A DNA stretch of 64,000 nucleotides, from NCBI GenBank assembly GCA_051453625.1, contig JBOZIK010000001.1, positions 16,474,062-16,538,061 on the forward strand, given 5' to 3'. Under the pieces are notes generated by a model that saw only the letters and a program-made list of their open reading frames with translations, ran no database searches and was not told where the DNA came from. This stretch comes from Welwitschia mirabilis (Eukaryota; Gnetophyta; Gnetopsida; Welwitschiales). Positions 10,437-23,219 of this stretch are shown piece after piece. The stretch's first letter is position 1; every line of letters starts with the position of its first letter. The position numbers and the translations under genes are program-made.

Positions 10437-12853
10437 AAGTTTGCTAGGAGTTAGAAGGTTTTTACTATCCAGATAAGTACCTTGAATTTTGATTTAAGTT
10501 ATTTCTTTAAAATCATAATATATTTCTACTCTAGATTCCATAGGTTTATTTTTCCACATTTTTTATTTTAGTAGCATTAATAAGACCTCTATTATCTAGA
10601 TGATATAGAAGATAAAAATTTGCATTTAGTGTTATTTTCTATGTTCTACTATAAAATTTTCTATTTTTTAGTAGTGTAATAGAGTGTACATCATTCCCTC
10701 TATCATCCAAATGACGAGTTGTACAACTATTAGTAATAATTCTGTTTCTTCTTTTTTTGCAATTATTTTTTCATTCCATAAAATAACTATTGATCATGTT
10801 CCATATCATCTAGATTACTGACAAGATGATTATTTTACACATCTTCCAAGTGTTAAGGGTCTAAATAATTCTAATAAAAATCTAAAACATCAAAGAGAGT
10901 AGAGCCTGATCTTCATCTTGTACTTATCTTCCTTATCATATTGATTAAATTCTCATGTTTCATCCTTCTCAATTACTTTATTAAATAGTGATAAAAATAT
11001 CATTAAAGAAATTCTCTCTAAAAGGAGGAGAAACTTAAGAGATTTTGAAGAAAATTATAAGAAAACACTTTGATAATTTTTTACAAAAAGAGGATGAATA
11101 ATGCCAAATGTAGTTGAGACTAGGAATTATATTCCTTTCTCTTTTTAACCTCCTTATTTTTTTTCCTCTTCTTTTTAGACTACATAATAGAAATGACATC
11201 TAATGTTTTCAACATTTTATGGATTACCCTCATTTAGAGAAACATCTTATAATTATTGTAGTTAATTAGAATCATCTCCCATGAATTATTATGAAGAAGA
11301 TCCATCTCTTATGAATTACTAAAAGGAAGAAAATTACTTAATAAAAAAAAAAAAATTCTCAAAATAAAGAATACACAAAAAGATACCAAAAAGAACCTAG
11401 AAAATCTAATTAAAATACTTTAAGAAACAATGTTACAAAATTAAGATTCTTTTACAATATAACATTCTCAAAACTATCTTACTACATCCTATACTATGGA
11501 GGATGCAAAGAACTTAAGAACAAGTGATAATGATTCTTTCTTTCAAATAGAAGATGAGATTTTGAATTAAACTTCAACATCCCACTTGTTAAAAGATGAC
11601 CAAAATAGAGATAATAATTACTTAACTCAATTTTTTAATAATAAGGATGAGAATGATTATTGATTGGATGATGATATTGATGTATTAGATTATATACTTG
11701 CCATCCATTTACTACTAGAAAATCTAGATGAGAAATCTATTCACGAAGAATCTAAAAATTGTTCAATATATGATAAAGATAATGCTCGCATTTTTCTTAA
11801 AGACATTTTAATGAATCTAATAACTTAGAGAATGAAGCAAAATCCAATAAGAGAAGTAAGATATAGTCAAATACAATGATGAGGAAACTGAAAAGAAAAT
11901 TCAATAGAACAATAATGAAGACATCATTTAAGAAAAGGAGTAATATAAAGGACCCATAGAGATTTAATTAAACATAATGGAGGATAGACATGTTTATTTT
12001 ATCAATGTTTCTCCACTTATTCCATCTATGAGTTTATGTAAAACTCTAAATCACATCCTTCCTTATACTTCCACTTCTACATTACCTTGTGATCTTGATA
12101 ATGATCATCTTTTTCTATCTTTTTTATTTGAACCTTCATGTAATTCTCCAAGTTACATCACTTTCCTTAACTTTCATAAAACCCATAATTTTAAAGATTC
12201 TATTTCTAATATCTTTTAATCTCCTCCTTTAAAACTCCATGTAATACTCAAATTAATATCCTTTCCTCTTTTCAAAAGTATAACTTGGGATATATTGGAA
12301 CTTTGGAGGTAAATCTTATCTTATTAATAATAATCCATGCTTATAATTAAATTTTAATGAGCTTCTTAATCTTATTAAACATTATATAAAGCCTTTAAAA
12401 ACTTATTGGATTCATTTTTTGAGCAGTTCCTTGAATGAATTATGTAATGATAATCATGATTTACAATGTTCTACTAAGATATTATTTGTTAATGAAATTT
12501 ATCTCTTCTTCATCTCTTATTTAGATTTTGAAATCTATGCTATCAATATTTTATTCTTTCACTCTCTTTTTCTCTAATTAATTTTACTCCAAAATGTTGT
12601 ATATATTTTATATTATATAAATTTATTTCTATTTGATTTTTCCCTTTTTTTTTAAAAAATTACAATACCCAAATGCATCCTACATAACTAGTTAACCTAT
12701 AAATAGTGAGTTAATTATCTTTTAAAAATATTACATTCTAATAGCTTAGTTAAAATATCTAATTTAAACACTTAGAAAATTCAGAAGTTAATAGATAAGG
12801 GTTGAAAAGCTATGAAGCACTTATCAATCAAACATCAAACATGATATAAGCAC
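10437..12853 (+). pseudogene. Internal region of element B with a decayed reading frame
   Basis: The first kilobase has no frame but carries palindromic tcatcta/tagatga motifs near 10590-10830. From about 11460 to 12230 the plus strand codes broken acidic protein: asp/glu-rich segments near 11490-11780, then an 80-residue open stretch at 11977-12219 beginning MEDRHVYF and rich in Ser/Pro/Phe. I do not recognise its function. By position after the PBS it should be gag or a leader ORF. No RT follows, because antisense LTR C begins at 12854, so B is cut off. Confidence 0.5.
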
Positions 12854-14096
12854 TATTGTAGTGCATATTTTTATAAATGATTATGCTCTAAGAAGATCCT
12901 ATTATTCATAAATAAATATATATTTGCATAGAACAATATACTAATATATATGGAAGCTGATCCAAATATCATATTCTCATTAAAGATGGAGGCAAGAAGC
13001 AAGAGAATTAATTTAAATATGAAACACTTCAGTAAAAATGAATAACAATGCATAAAATAATAATGCAAACATACTTATGTAAATATAAGCTAAGTGTAAT
13101 TTTCATCTGATTATTGTATCATCTTATCACAGATATCGGCCCTGTATAATCTAGATTAATCCAAAATGTCATCATTAGATTGAGATCAAACTAAGCTATT
13201 AGGTACATTAAACAGAATAGAAAACAATGCAAAGTTAATCTAGGAAAGAAATGCAATGAACCTAAATTAATAATGATAAACCTTAAAAAAGTTACCCTCA
13301 TAATCTATATCACTTAAGAAGTTATCATGGAATCAGAAGTAACCTAAAATATTAGGGATATGCATATAATAAGCATAAAAAAAATAGAAAAGAGTTTTTT
13401 AAATTAATTTTAAACCAACATCATGTTACAAAGCATTTGCATCTCAATAGAGGAAGCACAACTGAACACCAAGGAAGACATCTCTCTACAATTACAAAGG
13501 ATGGATTTCCAATCCTTCAATCTCCTGTTATGAGAATTTCTAGTGAAAGCTAAGACAAGTAGAAGTCAAGATCATATTTCATACTTATTAATAAAAACAG
13601 ACTCAAAAATAAATAAAACAAACAAACATGGACATAACCCTAATAACCACATAAGAAACACAGAGACAAATGGCCAAAGTTAGGTAAAGTTTAGTAAAGT
13701 GTTATTTTAGATGTCATTCTACTAATTGTCTAGATAGTATAGGATATGATGCCTTCTCATAAGAATTCCATGTCATTTACCAATATGATTCCAATTAAAA
13801 TCCTTATTGGCTTAAATTTTTTATCATCTCTATAGTTACCTAGACAATAAGGTGGACGAGAGATTTTTTATAAGTGTTTATGTAATGCATTAGCCTTAAT
13901 GTTTATAGGAAGTTTACTTTAAAATAGAAAATATTATAAACTACTTTAAATGCTATAAAATATCATGAATATTGTATGATTTTGTATTTTTCATCTCAAC
14001 TCTCCATTATCATAGAAATCTAGCATAAATCTATCTAATATCTTACAAAAATACTCAAAATACCCTATCAAATATATGCAAGTTGGTAGTGTAACA
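12854..14096 (-). repeat. Athila-like LTR, 3' LTR of element C
   Basis: 1243 bp. On the minus strand it begins TGTTAC at 14096, just after a PPT, and ends at 12854, where the usual terminal CA has become TA (plus strand tattgtagtg). It aligns over its full length with the LTR at 21472-22726; by eye the two are clearly diverged, which suggests an old insertion. Imperfect gtcatc/gtctagat palindromes occur at about 13700-13860. Confidence 0.85.
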
Positions 14097-14111
14097 TAGC
14101 ATTCCACTTAG
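14097..14111 (-). other. Polypurine tract of element C
   Basis: The minus strand reads CTAAGTGGAATGCTA directly before the 3' LTR. Confidence 0.7.
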
Positions 14112-14619
14112 TCTTATTAGTTCCTAATAAAACTAGGTAGTTAATCATGATTGTAAATCAACTTGTTCAACAATAAAAACAACTAAGGTATTGAAAAATC
14201 ATCTCAAAAAGTTTTTCAAAAATCTCAAAAATATAGACTGAGTTATATAAAACTAGAAAACTAAACATCTTACTTATTTGAGTTATTAACCATATCATCA
14301 TTTGGATCATCGTCTAGATGATATGGAGGACAATAGGCTAAAAAATTATTCTTGAATAATGGAAACATATAATAAAAATTTTTAGATAAATAGTCGACAA
14401 ATACACTAATAGTTAAAAGCTCCCCACTGAAATGTACAACAAATAAGTACAATGATCACAAAAAAATATAATAAATCCTCATTATAAAATGTGAAAAGAA
14501 AGATAAGCATGAAAATTAAATAAAAGTACATTATGCTAAATTCAAAATAAGATGTGTATATATATAATCATGAGTTTTAAGTACAAAATGGTATAGAGGG
14601 AAAGATACAAAATATGACA
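14112..14619 (-). other. Spacer between PPT and extra 3' frame, element C
   Basis: AT-rich, with no coding signal. It contains a tcgtctagatgata palindrome at about 14310-14323 and aligns with 22742-23200 of element D. Confidence 0.5.
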
Positions 14620-15890
14620 AAATGACTCCCCTCAATGCCTCATGGTAAACTCAGTATAAGAAGTAACCTTAGCTATAGGAGGAGAATATAGAGGATGCTC
14701 AGGAACTATAGGAAAACAGATCTAATGATGTAGAAATGGAGTGAACCATCTCATCTCCCTATACACAAATTATCTCTAGAAGGTAAACTATCACACTCTA
14801 CTCAATGAATATGATGTGTTAACATTCATTGACTATCTACTTTTTAAAGTGCTAAACTCTTCTCTCAACTATTTGGATCTTCTGCTTTAGTGTCTGTATT
14901 CTCTGATTAATTTTTTAGATACCTCTATTAATAAAATCCCTGATGATCTTTTTGATCTATACTAAAAGGGCCTGGATCTTCTCTAATGTAACTTCAACCA
15001 CAGGAATCCAAACCTGAGGTCTCCTTACCTCTCTTCATATCTGTATAATCATGTCTTGAAGATAGTAAGAAAAAGTCTAAATATGCATAAGATACTATTC
15101 ATCCATAGGATCTGGTATCCCAAGCCATTGAAACATGGATTAGAGGATTCATGAATATCCTAGAGTTTGTAGCTATCGTGCCTTAGCCATAAAGTTAAGT
15201 CTCCTTCATATAAAAGTTAGTAAATCAATCTCTCATCATGCATGAATGTTGCCAATATCTAAAGGTATGTAACCATGGCATAACTGTCATGAAATGATGG
15301 GATTATGTTATAAATCAGCCCTCTGTGTAATACTATATAAGCAAGAGTCAACAGTGTAATAAGAACACCCTGCCTATCTAATGTCAAGTTTAATGAGATG
15401 TTTAGTGCTATGCTATATGTACAATGCTCCTTTATACCACTAGCAGAATGAATATACAAGCTCGCGGTACCATCTTAATCTATAATTTCTGCAAAATGGT
15501 TTAGAATCATTGTGATCTCATGGTCCTATGTCAATGCTACAATCATACCCACAAGGTAAACATGAGGATGTGGTTGTCACTCTATGTGCATCATGTTGTA
15601 AAATTCTCTAGTCTCTGATACCTAATATGTCCCATATAGATTTAGAATCTAATGGAGCTAGAAATTGAAAAGCCTCTGATCAACGTTTAGCTCTAATCTT
15701 CTCATGAAATCTCTAAAGTATCTCTCAACACAGATGGTAGTTATCTAAATCATAAGCAAACATTTGTGTTAAGGTAGGAGATGCATAAGCTCCACATGCT
15801 CTACCTTAGGTGGTACTAATGGGTTCACCTCCTAATTTATAGCTTCAACCTTAGCCTTAGCCTATCTAGCATATGAGGCCTACTCAATTA
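14620..15890 (-). pseudogene. Decayed extra 3' reading frame of element C (env position)
   Basis: This lies between integrase and the 3' LTR, where Athila elements may carry a third, sometimes env-like, ORF. On the minus strand the most open part is 15259-15459 (66 residues, starting MYIHSASGI, with an LDRQGVLITLLTLAYIVLHRG-type hydrophobic centre). Flanking frames give REFYNMMHIE upstream and a charged tail (EEFSTLK-like) near 14850. The layout resembles the plant 'transposon protein' domain in which REFY opens the domain, but the match is weak. The equivalent region of D (23220-24480) aligns, so both derive from one ancestor carrying this frame; A and E lack it. Confidence 0.5.
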
Positions 15891-18009
15891 AAAATAAATA
15901 AAAACTTATGCAAAATCTAGTAGATAAGCTAAATACGTTGCATGAATGCTTAAAAACAATCTTAAAATCAATTAAAAATGTAAAAAATTATTAAAATACA
16001 CCTTGTTCCCTCTTAAAGATGTTAATACATCCCCTATTTCTTAGTCATGACAAGAAAATTTTGAAATGCACAAAAAATGGAAAAATAGCTTTTTAAGTAG
16101 GCCCCACATAAGGTAAAAATTCAAAGTGCTCAAATAAAAAATCTAATTTAGTAGAACTATAGAACATGTCTAATTGATTAATTTACTCTAAAGGACTACT
16201 ACATTTTTACCTATAGTTTGCGAAAAATCAAGTGTGAACAATAAAAACCTAGACTTTTCTCATAAAACACACAATTGATTATATCTTTCAAAATATGTAG
16301 TGAAAATTAAATTCGTAAGTTCCAAATCGAAGAGCATAAAAACCTAATTAACATAAAGGGAAAATACATGTAAAAAGTTTAAAGCATAAGAAAAAAATTG
16401 AAAAAAAATAAGGGAGAGAAAAACATACCTCATTTTCAAGAATTCGCAAAAATCAAGAAAATCTAAAAGTGAATCTCATAGGAACAAGATCTAGTGCATT
16501 GGTGAGAACCAGTGGAATTATTGTCTCTCAAAGAAATAGATGAAAATAATAAAGAAATAAAAAGAAAATAAGAAAAAAGGATTTGGGTTGTGATTCTAAA
16601 TGACAGCCCTAGGACGACTCTCAGAATAAATCAAACTGTAGTTTGCCTATGTCATCTAGATGATAAGGTAAATGATGGAACTTTGAAAAAGTTTACAAAA
16701 ATAAACATGTTAGTTAAAAAATTTAGGCTCAAATATTATCGTGAAGGTACCATAATTTATTAAAAAGCTTGAAAAAACATGGAATAAGAAACAATCATGA
16801 AAATTAAAATAAAGTAAAAAAATCAAAACAAATGAAAAATAAGATTGAATAAAACATACTAACTAGGCTGAAACTTGACAAGAAAAACTAAATAAATGTA
16901 TCTAAACTAAAAATTAAACAAGATAAAGTATAAAAATCTAAAAGATACAAGGAAGCTTATAAAAGCTATGAAACATAAAAGATTTTCTATTTAATTCTAA
17001 TGCTAAAAGAAAATGATATGTTATGAATGAATAACAAAGAAACTACTAAATGATAAGGTCCTATGTAAAGATGAGAAAATGTGGAAACAACTTTAAATTA
17101 ACAAATTAAAAAATCAAAGAAAATTAAAATGAAAATAAATTTAAGAAACATGAAAAAGATTTCTTACTTGTTCTAAATTCTAATCTAACAAATCCCCATG
17201 GAAGACATCATAAAACGACTTAAGTAAAAATACATGAAAAAATGTATAAACTTCATAAAGTTCCACTTGAAAAGGTAGTGATTATAATGATACCAAAGAT
17301 TTACATTCTTAGAGAAATGAATAATAAGATCAAAAGATACTCAAATATAAGCTCACCTACTCACATCCTAAAGCACACTCAAATTCTTAAAAGTAAAATG
17401 ATCATGTGGGAATGCTAAGAGTCTAGAAAATAAGCAATGCCTCTAATAATACTAGGAATACCACTAATACCATAGCCTCAAAGTTTATTATAACTTTAAC
17501 CATACCTAGAAAAATGAGAACTCATAAAGCATGGTTAACAAATCTCCTAGGGTAGTTTTCATAGCTATCAACACTGCCAAACGTTCCTTTTGAAAAAATT
17601 TATCCTAGTGCAGTAGGACATTATGGTAATCATGTATTTTTTAAAGCATAAATAAAATAGATCATGATCATTATTTCTTTTTCTCTCTCTTTCTTTTTTT
17701 TGTTTTTTAAATAATGCCCACATGATCACATACTCAAAAAGATAAAGGTACATAAGTAAGATGAAAGATAGAGAAGAATTCTTCTAAACAGCTAAAGACC
17801 TTACACCATTGAAAAACAAGTATAAGAACTAAGGCATATTCTTTTAAAGTGAAGTTCATAGATATGGAAAAGTCTCAAGATTGGATGAATCAAATCTTAT
17901 CATTATAAAATGCCCAAGTATGAATACTAGTCATGGAAACTTCATAAAGTAACACATAAGTCAAGTTTAAAAGATGATCAATTGACATCATAACATTCAT
18001 CAAAGGAAT
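15891..18009 (-). other. Non-coding 3' region between integrase and extra frame, element C
   Basis: No continuous frame. It aligns throughout with D (24481-26890) and in its right part with A (2330-3290) and E (55917-56810). It holds a gtcatctagatgat palindrome at 16651-16664 and the 'gacagccctagga' block near 16605. Several lysine/asparagine-rich accidental frames occur but are not conserved with D. Confidence 0.55.
17661..17705 (-). repeat. Purine-rich tract in the 3' region of element C
   Basis: The plus strand is nearly pure pyrimidine (ctctctctttctttttttt type), i.e. a long purine run in the sense direction of the element, about 300 bases after the integrase end. The aligned place in D has grown into a (CT)n microsatellite; A and E also have pyrimidine runs there. 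Confidence 0.55.
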
Positions 18010-19236
18010 ACACTAAGAAAGAATTCAGATAATGATAAGATGAAAGTCCTTCTCATTGAGAAAAACCTCCAAAATAAGTTCTTCTACCATGTTTAAGATT
18101 GCATCAAAACAAATTTTGTATGGTTTCAACCTTTTTCCATTAACTTTGTGAATCTTTTTAGTTTCCAAGTTGGAAATCTCAACAGAGCCATTAGAATGCA
18201 CTCTATTTATAAGATAAGGACCTAACCATTTAGAGGTCAAATTGTTATTTAAAATATATACTTTAGTATTATATAAAAGGATAAGTTTACTAGGTTTAAA
18301 CTTTTTGTAAAGTAACTTTCTATCATGTTTGAACTTAGTTTGGCTTTGAAGATTAATTGATTATGTATAGCATGAGTACATTTTTCATCAAGATGATATA
18401 ATTAGACTAATCATATTTAAGATTCTCATAAAGATCTATAATATTAAGTTGATAAAAAGTACAATAAGATTTATAACATACATTAATAGGTAAAACATAA
18501 AATTTTTCATATATAAGTTTATAAGATGAAAAACCAATAGAATTACACAAGTAGTATGGTAAGCCCAAAGAACATTGTTAAGCTTAGAAGTCAAAGATTA
18601 TTATGTATAGAGATAAGCTTTTATAACATTTTTTAATTTCTCTATTTGCATTTTCAGCTTGACCATTAGTTTGTGGATGATAAGCACAAGCTACTCTATT
18701 CTATTTCAATGGACAAGAGAAATTTTCTAAAATGTTGATTTATAAGATGAGCACCTTGATCATTAATGATAATCTTAGAAAAACTAAATCATTGAAAAAT
18801 ATGAGTTCTAAAAAAAGTACAAACAATTCAGGCATCATTCAAAGAAGTAGAAATAGCTTCAATCCATTTAGTAACATAATCTAAGCCACTAAAATGTAAT
18901 TTTTATCATTATATAATAGGTATATACGGCCAATAAAATCAATTCCTCAACAAAAAAAAGTTCACATTTAAAAATAGATCTAAGGGACATATCTTGCACA
19001 TGAATAAGGCTATTATAACATTGACAAGAATCACACTTTTTAGCAAAATCAAAAGAATCCTAAAAAAGAGTAGGCCAATAAAAACTAAAATTAAGAATTT
19101 TCATAGCTATTTTCTATCCATTAAAATGACCTTCAAAATACCACTATGAAAAAGATAAAGGATATCAGATTTTTCCCAATTAGACACACATTTTCATATA
19201 ATTTAATCTTTATATCTATGATAAATATATGGCTCT
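18010..19236 (-). pseudogene. Degraded integrase, element C
   Basis: The best part is the C-terminus at 18025-18240 on the minus strand: it reads MTSKWLGPYLINRVHSNG and ends VNGKRLKPY, the Athila/Tat-type chromodomain-less integrase tail. Further right come the core relics (18600-18920), and the zinc-binding head appears near 19010-19060 where the Cys-bearing phrase survives. Frame breaks are frequent. The domain runs into an assembly gap at 19237. Confidence 0.7.
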
Positions 19237-19336
19237 NNNNNNNNNNNNNNNNNNNNNNNNNNNNNNNNNNNNNNNNNNNNNNNNNNNNNNNNNNNNNNNN
19301 NNNNNNNNNNNNNNNNNNNNNNNNNNNNNNNNNNNN
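19237..19336. other. Assembly gap, 100 N
   Basis: In element C the integrase head lies to the left and gag to the right, so RNase H, RT and protease (about 2.3 kb in element E) are missing here. Either they are in the gap or they were deleted. Confidence 0.9.
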
Positions 19337-20800
19337 ACTTGTAGAAGTTGAAACCTCATGGGTAGGAGGTATTATCTCATTTCCACTTATTATCATAATC
19401 TTACAATCTTTCTTAACTTCATTTGAATTTAGTAGAACTTATGTAGTAAGTGATCCTTGTGGTTCTTGACTAGTAAGTATAGCTTATTATAAAATACTAA
19501 CCAAATTTGCAATGTTGGAATCTATTCTTTTTTAGGTTTTTCTTAACTCATTAATGGAATTCTTGAGTGAATCACTTTGAGTTTGTCAGTTGGGTGAGCT
19601 TACTTGATTATTAAAGTTATTTGGTTGGAAATTTACATTTTTAAATCTTTTTCTAAATGGTTGAAAATTAGAATGATCTATTTGAAAATTTTTAAAATTT
19701 AGTTGTCCATTTATCCTGAGTTAAAAATTATTTTGATTTTGGATTTCACTTTGGTTTTGGTTTTGATTATGATTTTCAAAGTATGAAAATCTTTTATTAA
19801 AAGAATACACTTCTTCACAAATTCTTTTTTTGTATGTTGGAAATAAAGTATAATCTTTTATCACATCATAGTTATCTTCGGATAAATCGCAAGTTAGAGG
19901 TATAGCCATATTTTTTTCTGTGGCCACCTTTGCATCTAAGATCATCTGAGTGTATTTCTTTAAAGTTGATGTAAAATCCTTAATAACATTATTTGGTTCT
20001 TTTTTAGTTTTTACTTTCTCCTTCTCTTGCTTAACTTTTTTAAGACCTTTAATGAGTTGATCTACTATATGATTTTCTCTAAGTGAGGGTTTAGAACAAG
20101 TTTGACTCACTTCCACTAGCTCTTTTAACTCTCTAAGAATTTTCTAATGTAAGGTTCATCAAATTTACCTCTCATAAAAAATTAAAAAGTTGCTTAGTTT
20201 GACTATTGAGTCCACTATAAAAGTATTCTACCAATTCTTCTTAATAAAAAGCATATACAGGATTTGAATGTAAAGAAACAAGAAATTTCTTATAGGTGGA
20301 GGCATAATCTTCATTAGGCTATTGCTGAAAGTTAGTTACTTATTTCTTACATTTTCTTATGATTGTTTCACTCATGAGTCTTTTTATAAAAGCTTCTTGA
20401 ACTTGACTTCATATTTTTAGACTCTTATAGGGATTAGTTCTTAATTAAAGTTTAGCTTTTTCTTTTAAAATAATGGGAAAAATTACCATGAGAGTTCTAT
20501 CACCTATTCTATTATTACCATTTCCAAGAGTAAGTACTAACTATTTGATATCGACAATATGTTATAAAGGATCTTCATCATATTCATCATTAAAAATAGT
20601 GTAAGCATTTAAATTCTTAAGTTCAACATTATCATCAGGAGGTAAATCAAAAGAGGTTTGTATTTTACATTTTTTTTTTAGCTATAAGCTCTCTAAAGGT
20701 GATATTGGCATTAGGATTTATGTGCATAGTTGTAGAAAATCCAATAATAACGGATGGATTAGGTGAAGCGACCTGCTTTTACTTTTGTCACAAACTAGAC
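19337..20800 (-). pseudogene. Decayed gag, element C
   Basis: Gag forms the virus-like particle. On the minus strand 19721-20116 is open for 131 residues: a Lys/Glu-rich coiled stretch, then a zinc-knuckle relic (LTCDLSEDNYD...KDYTLFPTYK) in which, compared with the usual CX2CX4HX4C layout, one Cys remains and the others appear as Ser, Tyr (His position) and Tyr, then an Asn/Gln-rich tail. The N-terminal part near 20600-20700 (ANITFREL, then DNVELKNLNAY) aligns with the gag of element E at 61840-61990 (NVTLKDML, DDVELKNLNSY), confirming identity. Confidence 0.7.
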
Positions 20801-21451
20801 ATATTTAAAAAATAATTTTCTTCTAAACTATTATATAAACAATCTTCTAAAAATTTTTCTTTTACGAAATCAGATTCTAAAGAAATAAATTCAGAAATTG
20901 GAATTTTTAAAATACTTTTTGTACATTCGAAGTCAATCAAAACTTCTCAGATGTTTTTTTTAATGAATAACCACCCTTTTTTTATGAATAACCACCCTCT
21001 CTGATATTTTTATTTCTTAATAGATTTTTCATATCCCAGAATGCTTAAGTTTTATGTTACGTTATTTTTGTAATCGTCCAAATGATAGTCTAGATGACAG
21101 AAAACATAGAAAATACAAAAAATAAAAAATGTGAAAAAAATAGAAGCATGACATAGAAAAGACTAAAGATAGACTATCATCCTTTTAAGTCATCTAGATG
21201 ATAGAAGAGATGATAAGAAAATCCTAATTTTTAAGGAAAGTGAAAAATTCAAGGCATAGCCTTCATTAGCACATGTCATTTAGATGATAGAGTAGATAAC
21301 AAAACATTTATTTTAGAACATAAAATAGAAACTATGAAAACGAAAACCTACCTATTACAGCTAAAAGTATAATGCTATTACATGCAAATATCTAAATTGA
21401 AATTCAAGCACTCACCTGAGTAATGATAATCTTTAAATTCCAAGTAGCCTT
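20801..21451 (-). other. Leader of element C with palindromes
   Basis: Untranslated region between PBS and gag. It holds a dense group of near-palindromes at 21075-21290, including gtcatctagatgat at 21189-21202 and gtcatttagatgatag near 21274. A direct duplication of 'atgaataaccaccct' occurs at about 20963-20978 and 20983-20998. Confidence 0.5.
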
Positions 21452-21468
21452 TCTCGATAACAATGCCA
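21452..21468 (-). other. Primer-binding site, tRNA-Asp type, element C
   Basis: The minus strand reads TGGCATTGTTATCGAGA, matching 10 of 17 positions of the tRNA-Asp complement. All seven mismatches are transitions. It shows that the LTR to its right is the 5' LTR of C. Confidence 0.75.
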
Positions 21469-21471
21469 AGA

Positions 21472-22726
21472 TGTTGTAGTGCATAATTATACAAATGATT
21501 ACACTCTCAAGAAGATCCTATTTTCACAAATAAATATAGATTTTGCACAACATAACATACTAATATAGATGAGAGTTGATTCAAATGTTATATTCTTGTT
21601 AAAGGTGTAAGATAGAAGAAAGAGAATTAATTTTAAGATAAAACACTTATATACTTTAATAGTAAGAATAAATAATAATGAATAAAATAATAATGCAAAC
21701 ACATTTATACAAATCTAAGATAAGTATAATTTCCATCCAATTACCAGATTGTCCTATCAAAAAGATCATCCTTACATAACCCAGATCAATCAAGAAATAT
21801 TATCATAGATCAAGAACAACCTAAGCTATCAGGTACATTGAACAAAATAGAAAACTATGTAAAGTTAATTTAGGAAAGAAATATAATGCATCTAAATTAA
21901 CAATGCTCAATCTTAATAAAGGTTTTCCTCATAATCTATATTACTTAAAAGGATATCATGAAATCAAAAGCAACATAAACTATAAGGGATATGCACATAA
22001 TAAGAATAAGAAAATAGAAAAGGTTTCTTTGAATTAATTTTGAATTAACGTCTATGTTATAAAGTAGTCACACATTAATGGAGGAAGCACAACCCAATAC
22101 TAAGAAAGACATTTCTTTGTAACTATAATGGATGATTCTTCAGCCCTTTGATCTCCTGTCACAATAATTTTTAGTGCAAGCAAAGAGAAGTATAAGTCAA
22201 GGATGGAGTCTATACTTATTAACAAAAACAAAATCACAAAGAAACAAGACAAATAGGCATGGATACAATCCTAATAATCATACAAGAAACACAGAGACAA
22301 ATGGATGGAGTTAACTAAAGTTTAGTGGAGCATTATTTCAAATGTCATCTTGCTTGTCATCCAGATAATATAGGAGATGATACCACCTCATAAGAATTCC
22401 ATGTCATCTCCCAAATTAATTTTAATTAGCATCCTTATTGTTTTAAATGTTTTATTATCTATACAGTCATCCAGACAATAAGGTGAATGATAGGATTTTA
22501 CAAGTGTCCATGTAATGCATTAGCATTAACATTTGCAAGAGGTTTACTTCAAAATAGGAAATATTGTAAACTACTTTAAATGTTGTAAAATATCATGAAG
22601 ATTATATATTTTTATATCCTTCATCTCATATCTCCATTATCATACAAATCTAGCATAAACATATTTAATATATAAAAAAACTATTTAAAATATCCTATCA
22701 AATACATATAATTTAGTAGTGCAACA
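21472..22726 (-). repeat. Athila-like LTR shared by elements C and D
   Basis: 1255 bp. Its U5 side (21472) faces the PBS of C, and its U3 side (22726) faces a PPT and the 3' region of D. It is thus both the 5' LTR of C and the 3' LTR of D. It aligns end to end with 12854-14096. Such LTR-internal-LTR-internal chains usually arise by unequal recombination between LTRs. Imperfect palindromes are at about 22365 and 22457. Confidence 0.85.
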
Positions 22727-22741
22727 TAGTCCTCCATGTAG
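22727..22741 (-). other. Polypurine tract of element D
   Basis: The minus strand reads CTACATGGAGGACTA right before the LTR start. Confidence 0.7.
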
Positions 22742-23219
22742 TGTTATTTGTATCTAATAAAATTAGATAGTTAACTATGACTATAAATTATATTATCCAA
22801 TAATAAAAACAACTAAGGTATTGAAAATCATCTCAAAATATTTTCAAAAATATCAAAAATATAGAATAAATTGTGTACAAATAGAAAAATAAATGTTTTA
22901 TCTATTTGAGTTACTAGTCATACCATTGTCTAGGTTATTGTCCAGACAATAGACTACAAATGATTCTTGAAAAATAGAAATATGTGATAAAAATTTTTAG
23001 ACAGATATTTAATAAATACACTAATAATTAAAAGTCCCTCACTAAAATGTATAGTAAATAAGTATAATGATCAGAACAAATATAACTAATCCTCATTGTG
23101 AAATATGGAAAAAAGATAAGCATGAAAATCAAATAAAAGTACATCATGCTGAACTCAAAATATATATATATAATCATGATTTTTAAGTACAAAATGTATA
23201 GAGGGAAAAATACAAAATG
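22742..23219 (-). other. Spacer between PPT and extra 3' frame, element D
   Basis: AT-rich and without coding signal. It aligns with 14112-14619 of C, including the tattgtccagacaataga palindrome-like stretch near 22934-22951. Confidence 0.5.

Noticed and set aside
14620-15890. Calling the extra 3' frame an envelope gene
   Set aside because: Only the position fits. No signal peptide, transmembrane pattern or fusion motif could be followed through the stops.
21075-21290. Spaced palindromes as a CRISPR-like array
   Set aside because: Units are not identical, spacers are irregular, no cas genes exist, and the context is a plant retrotransposon leader.
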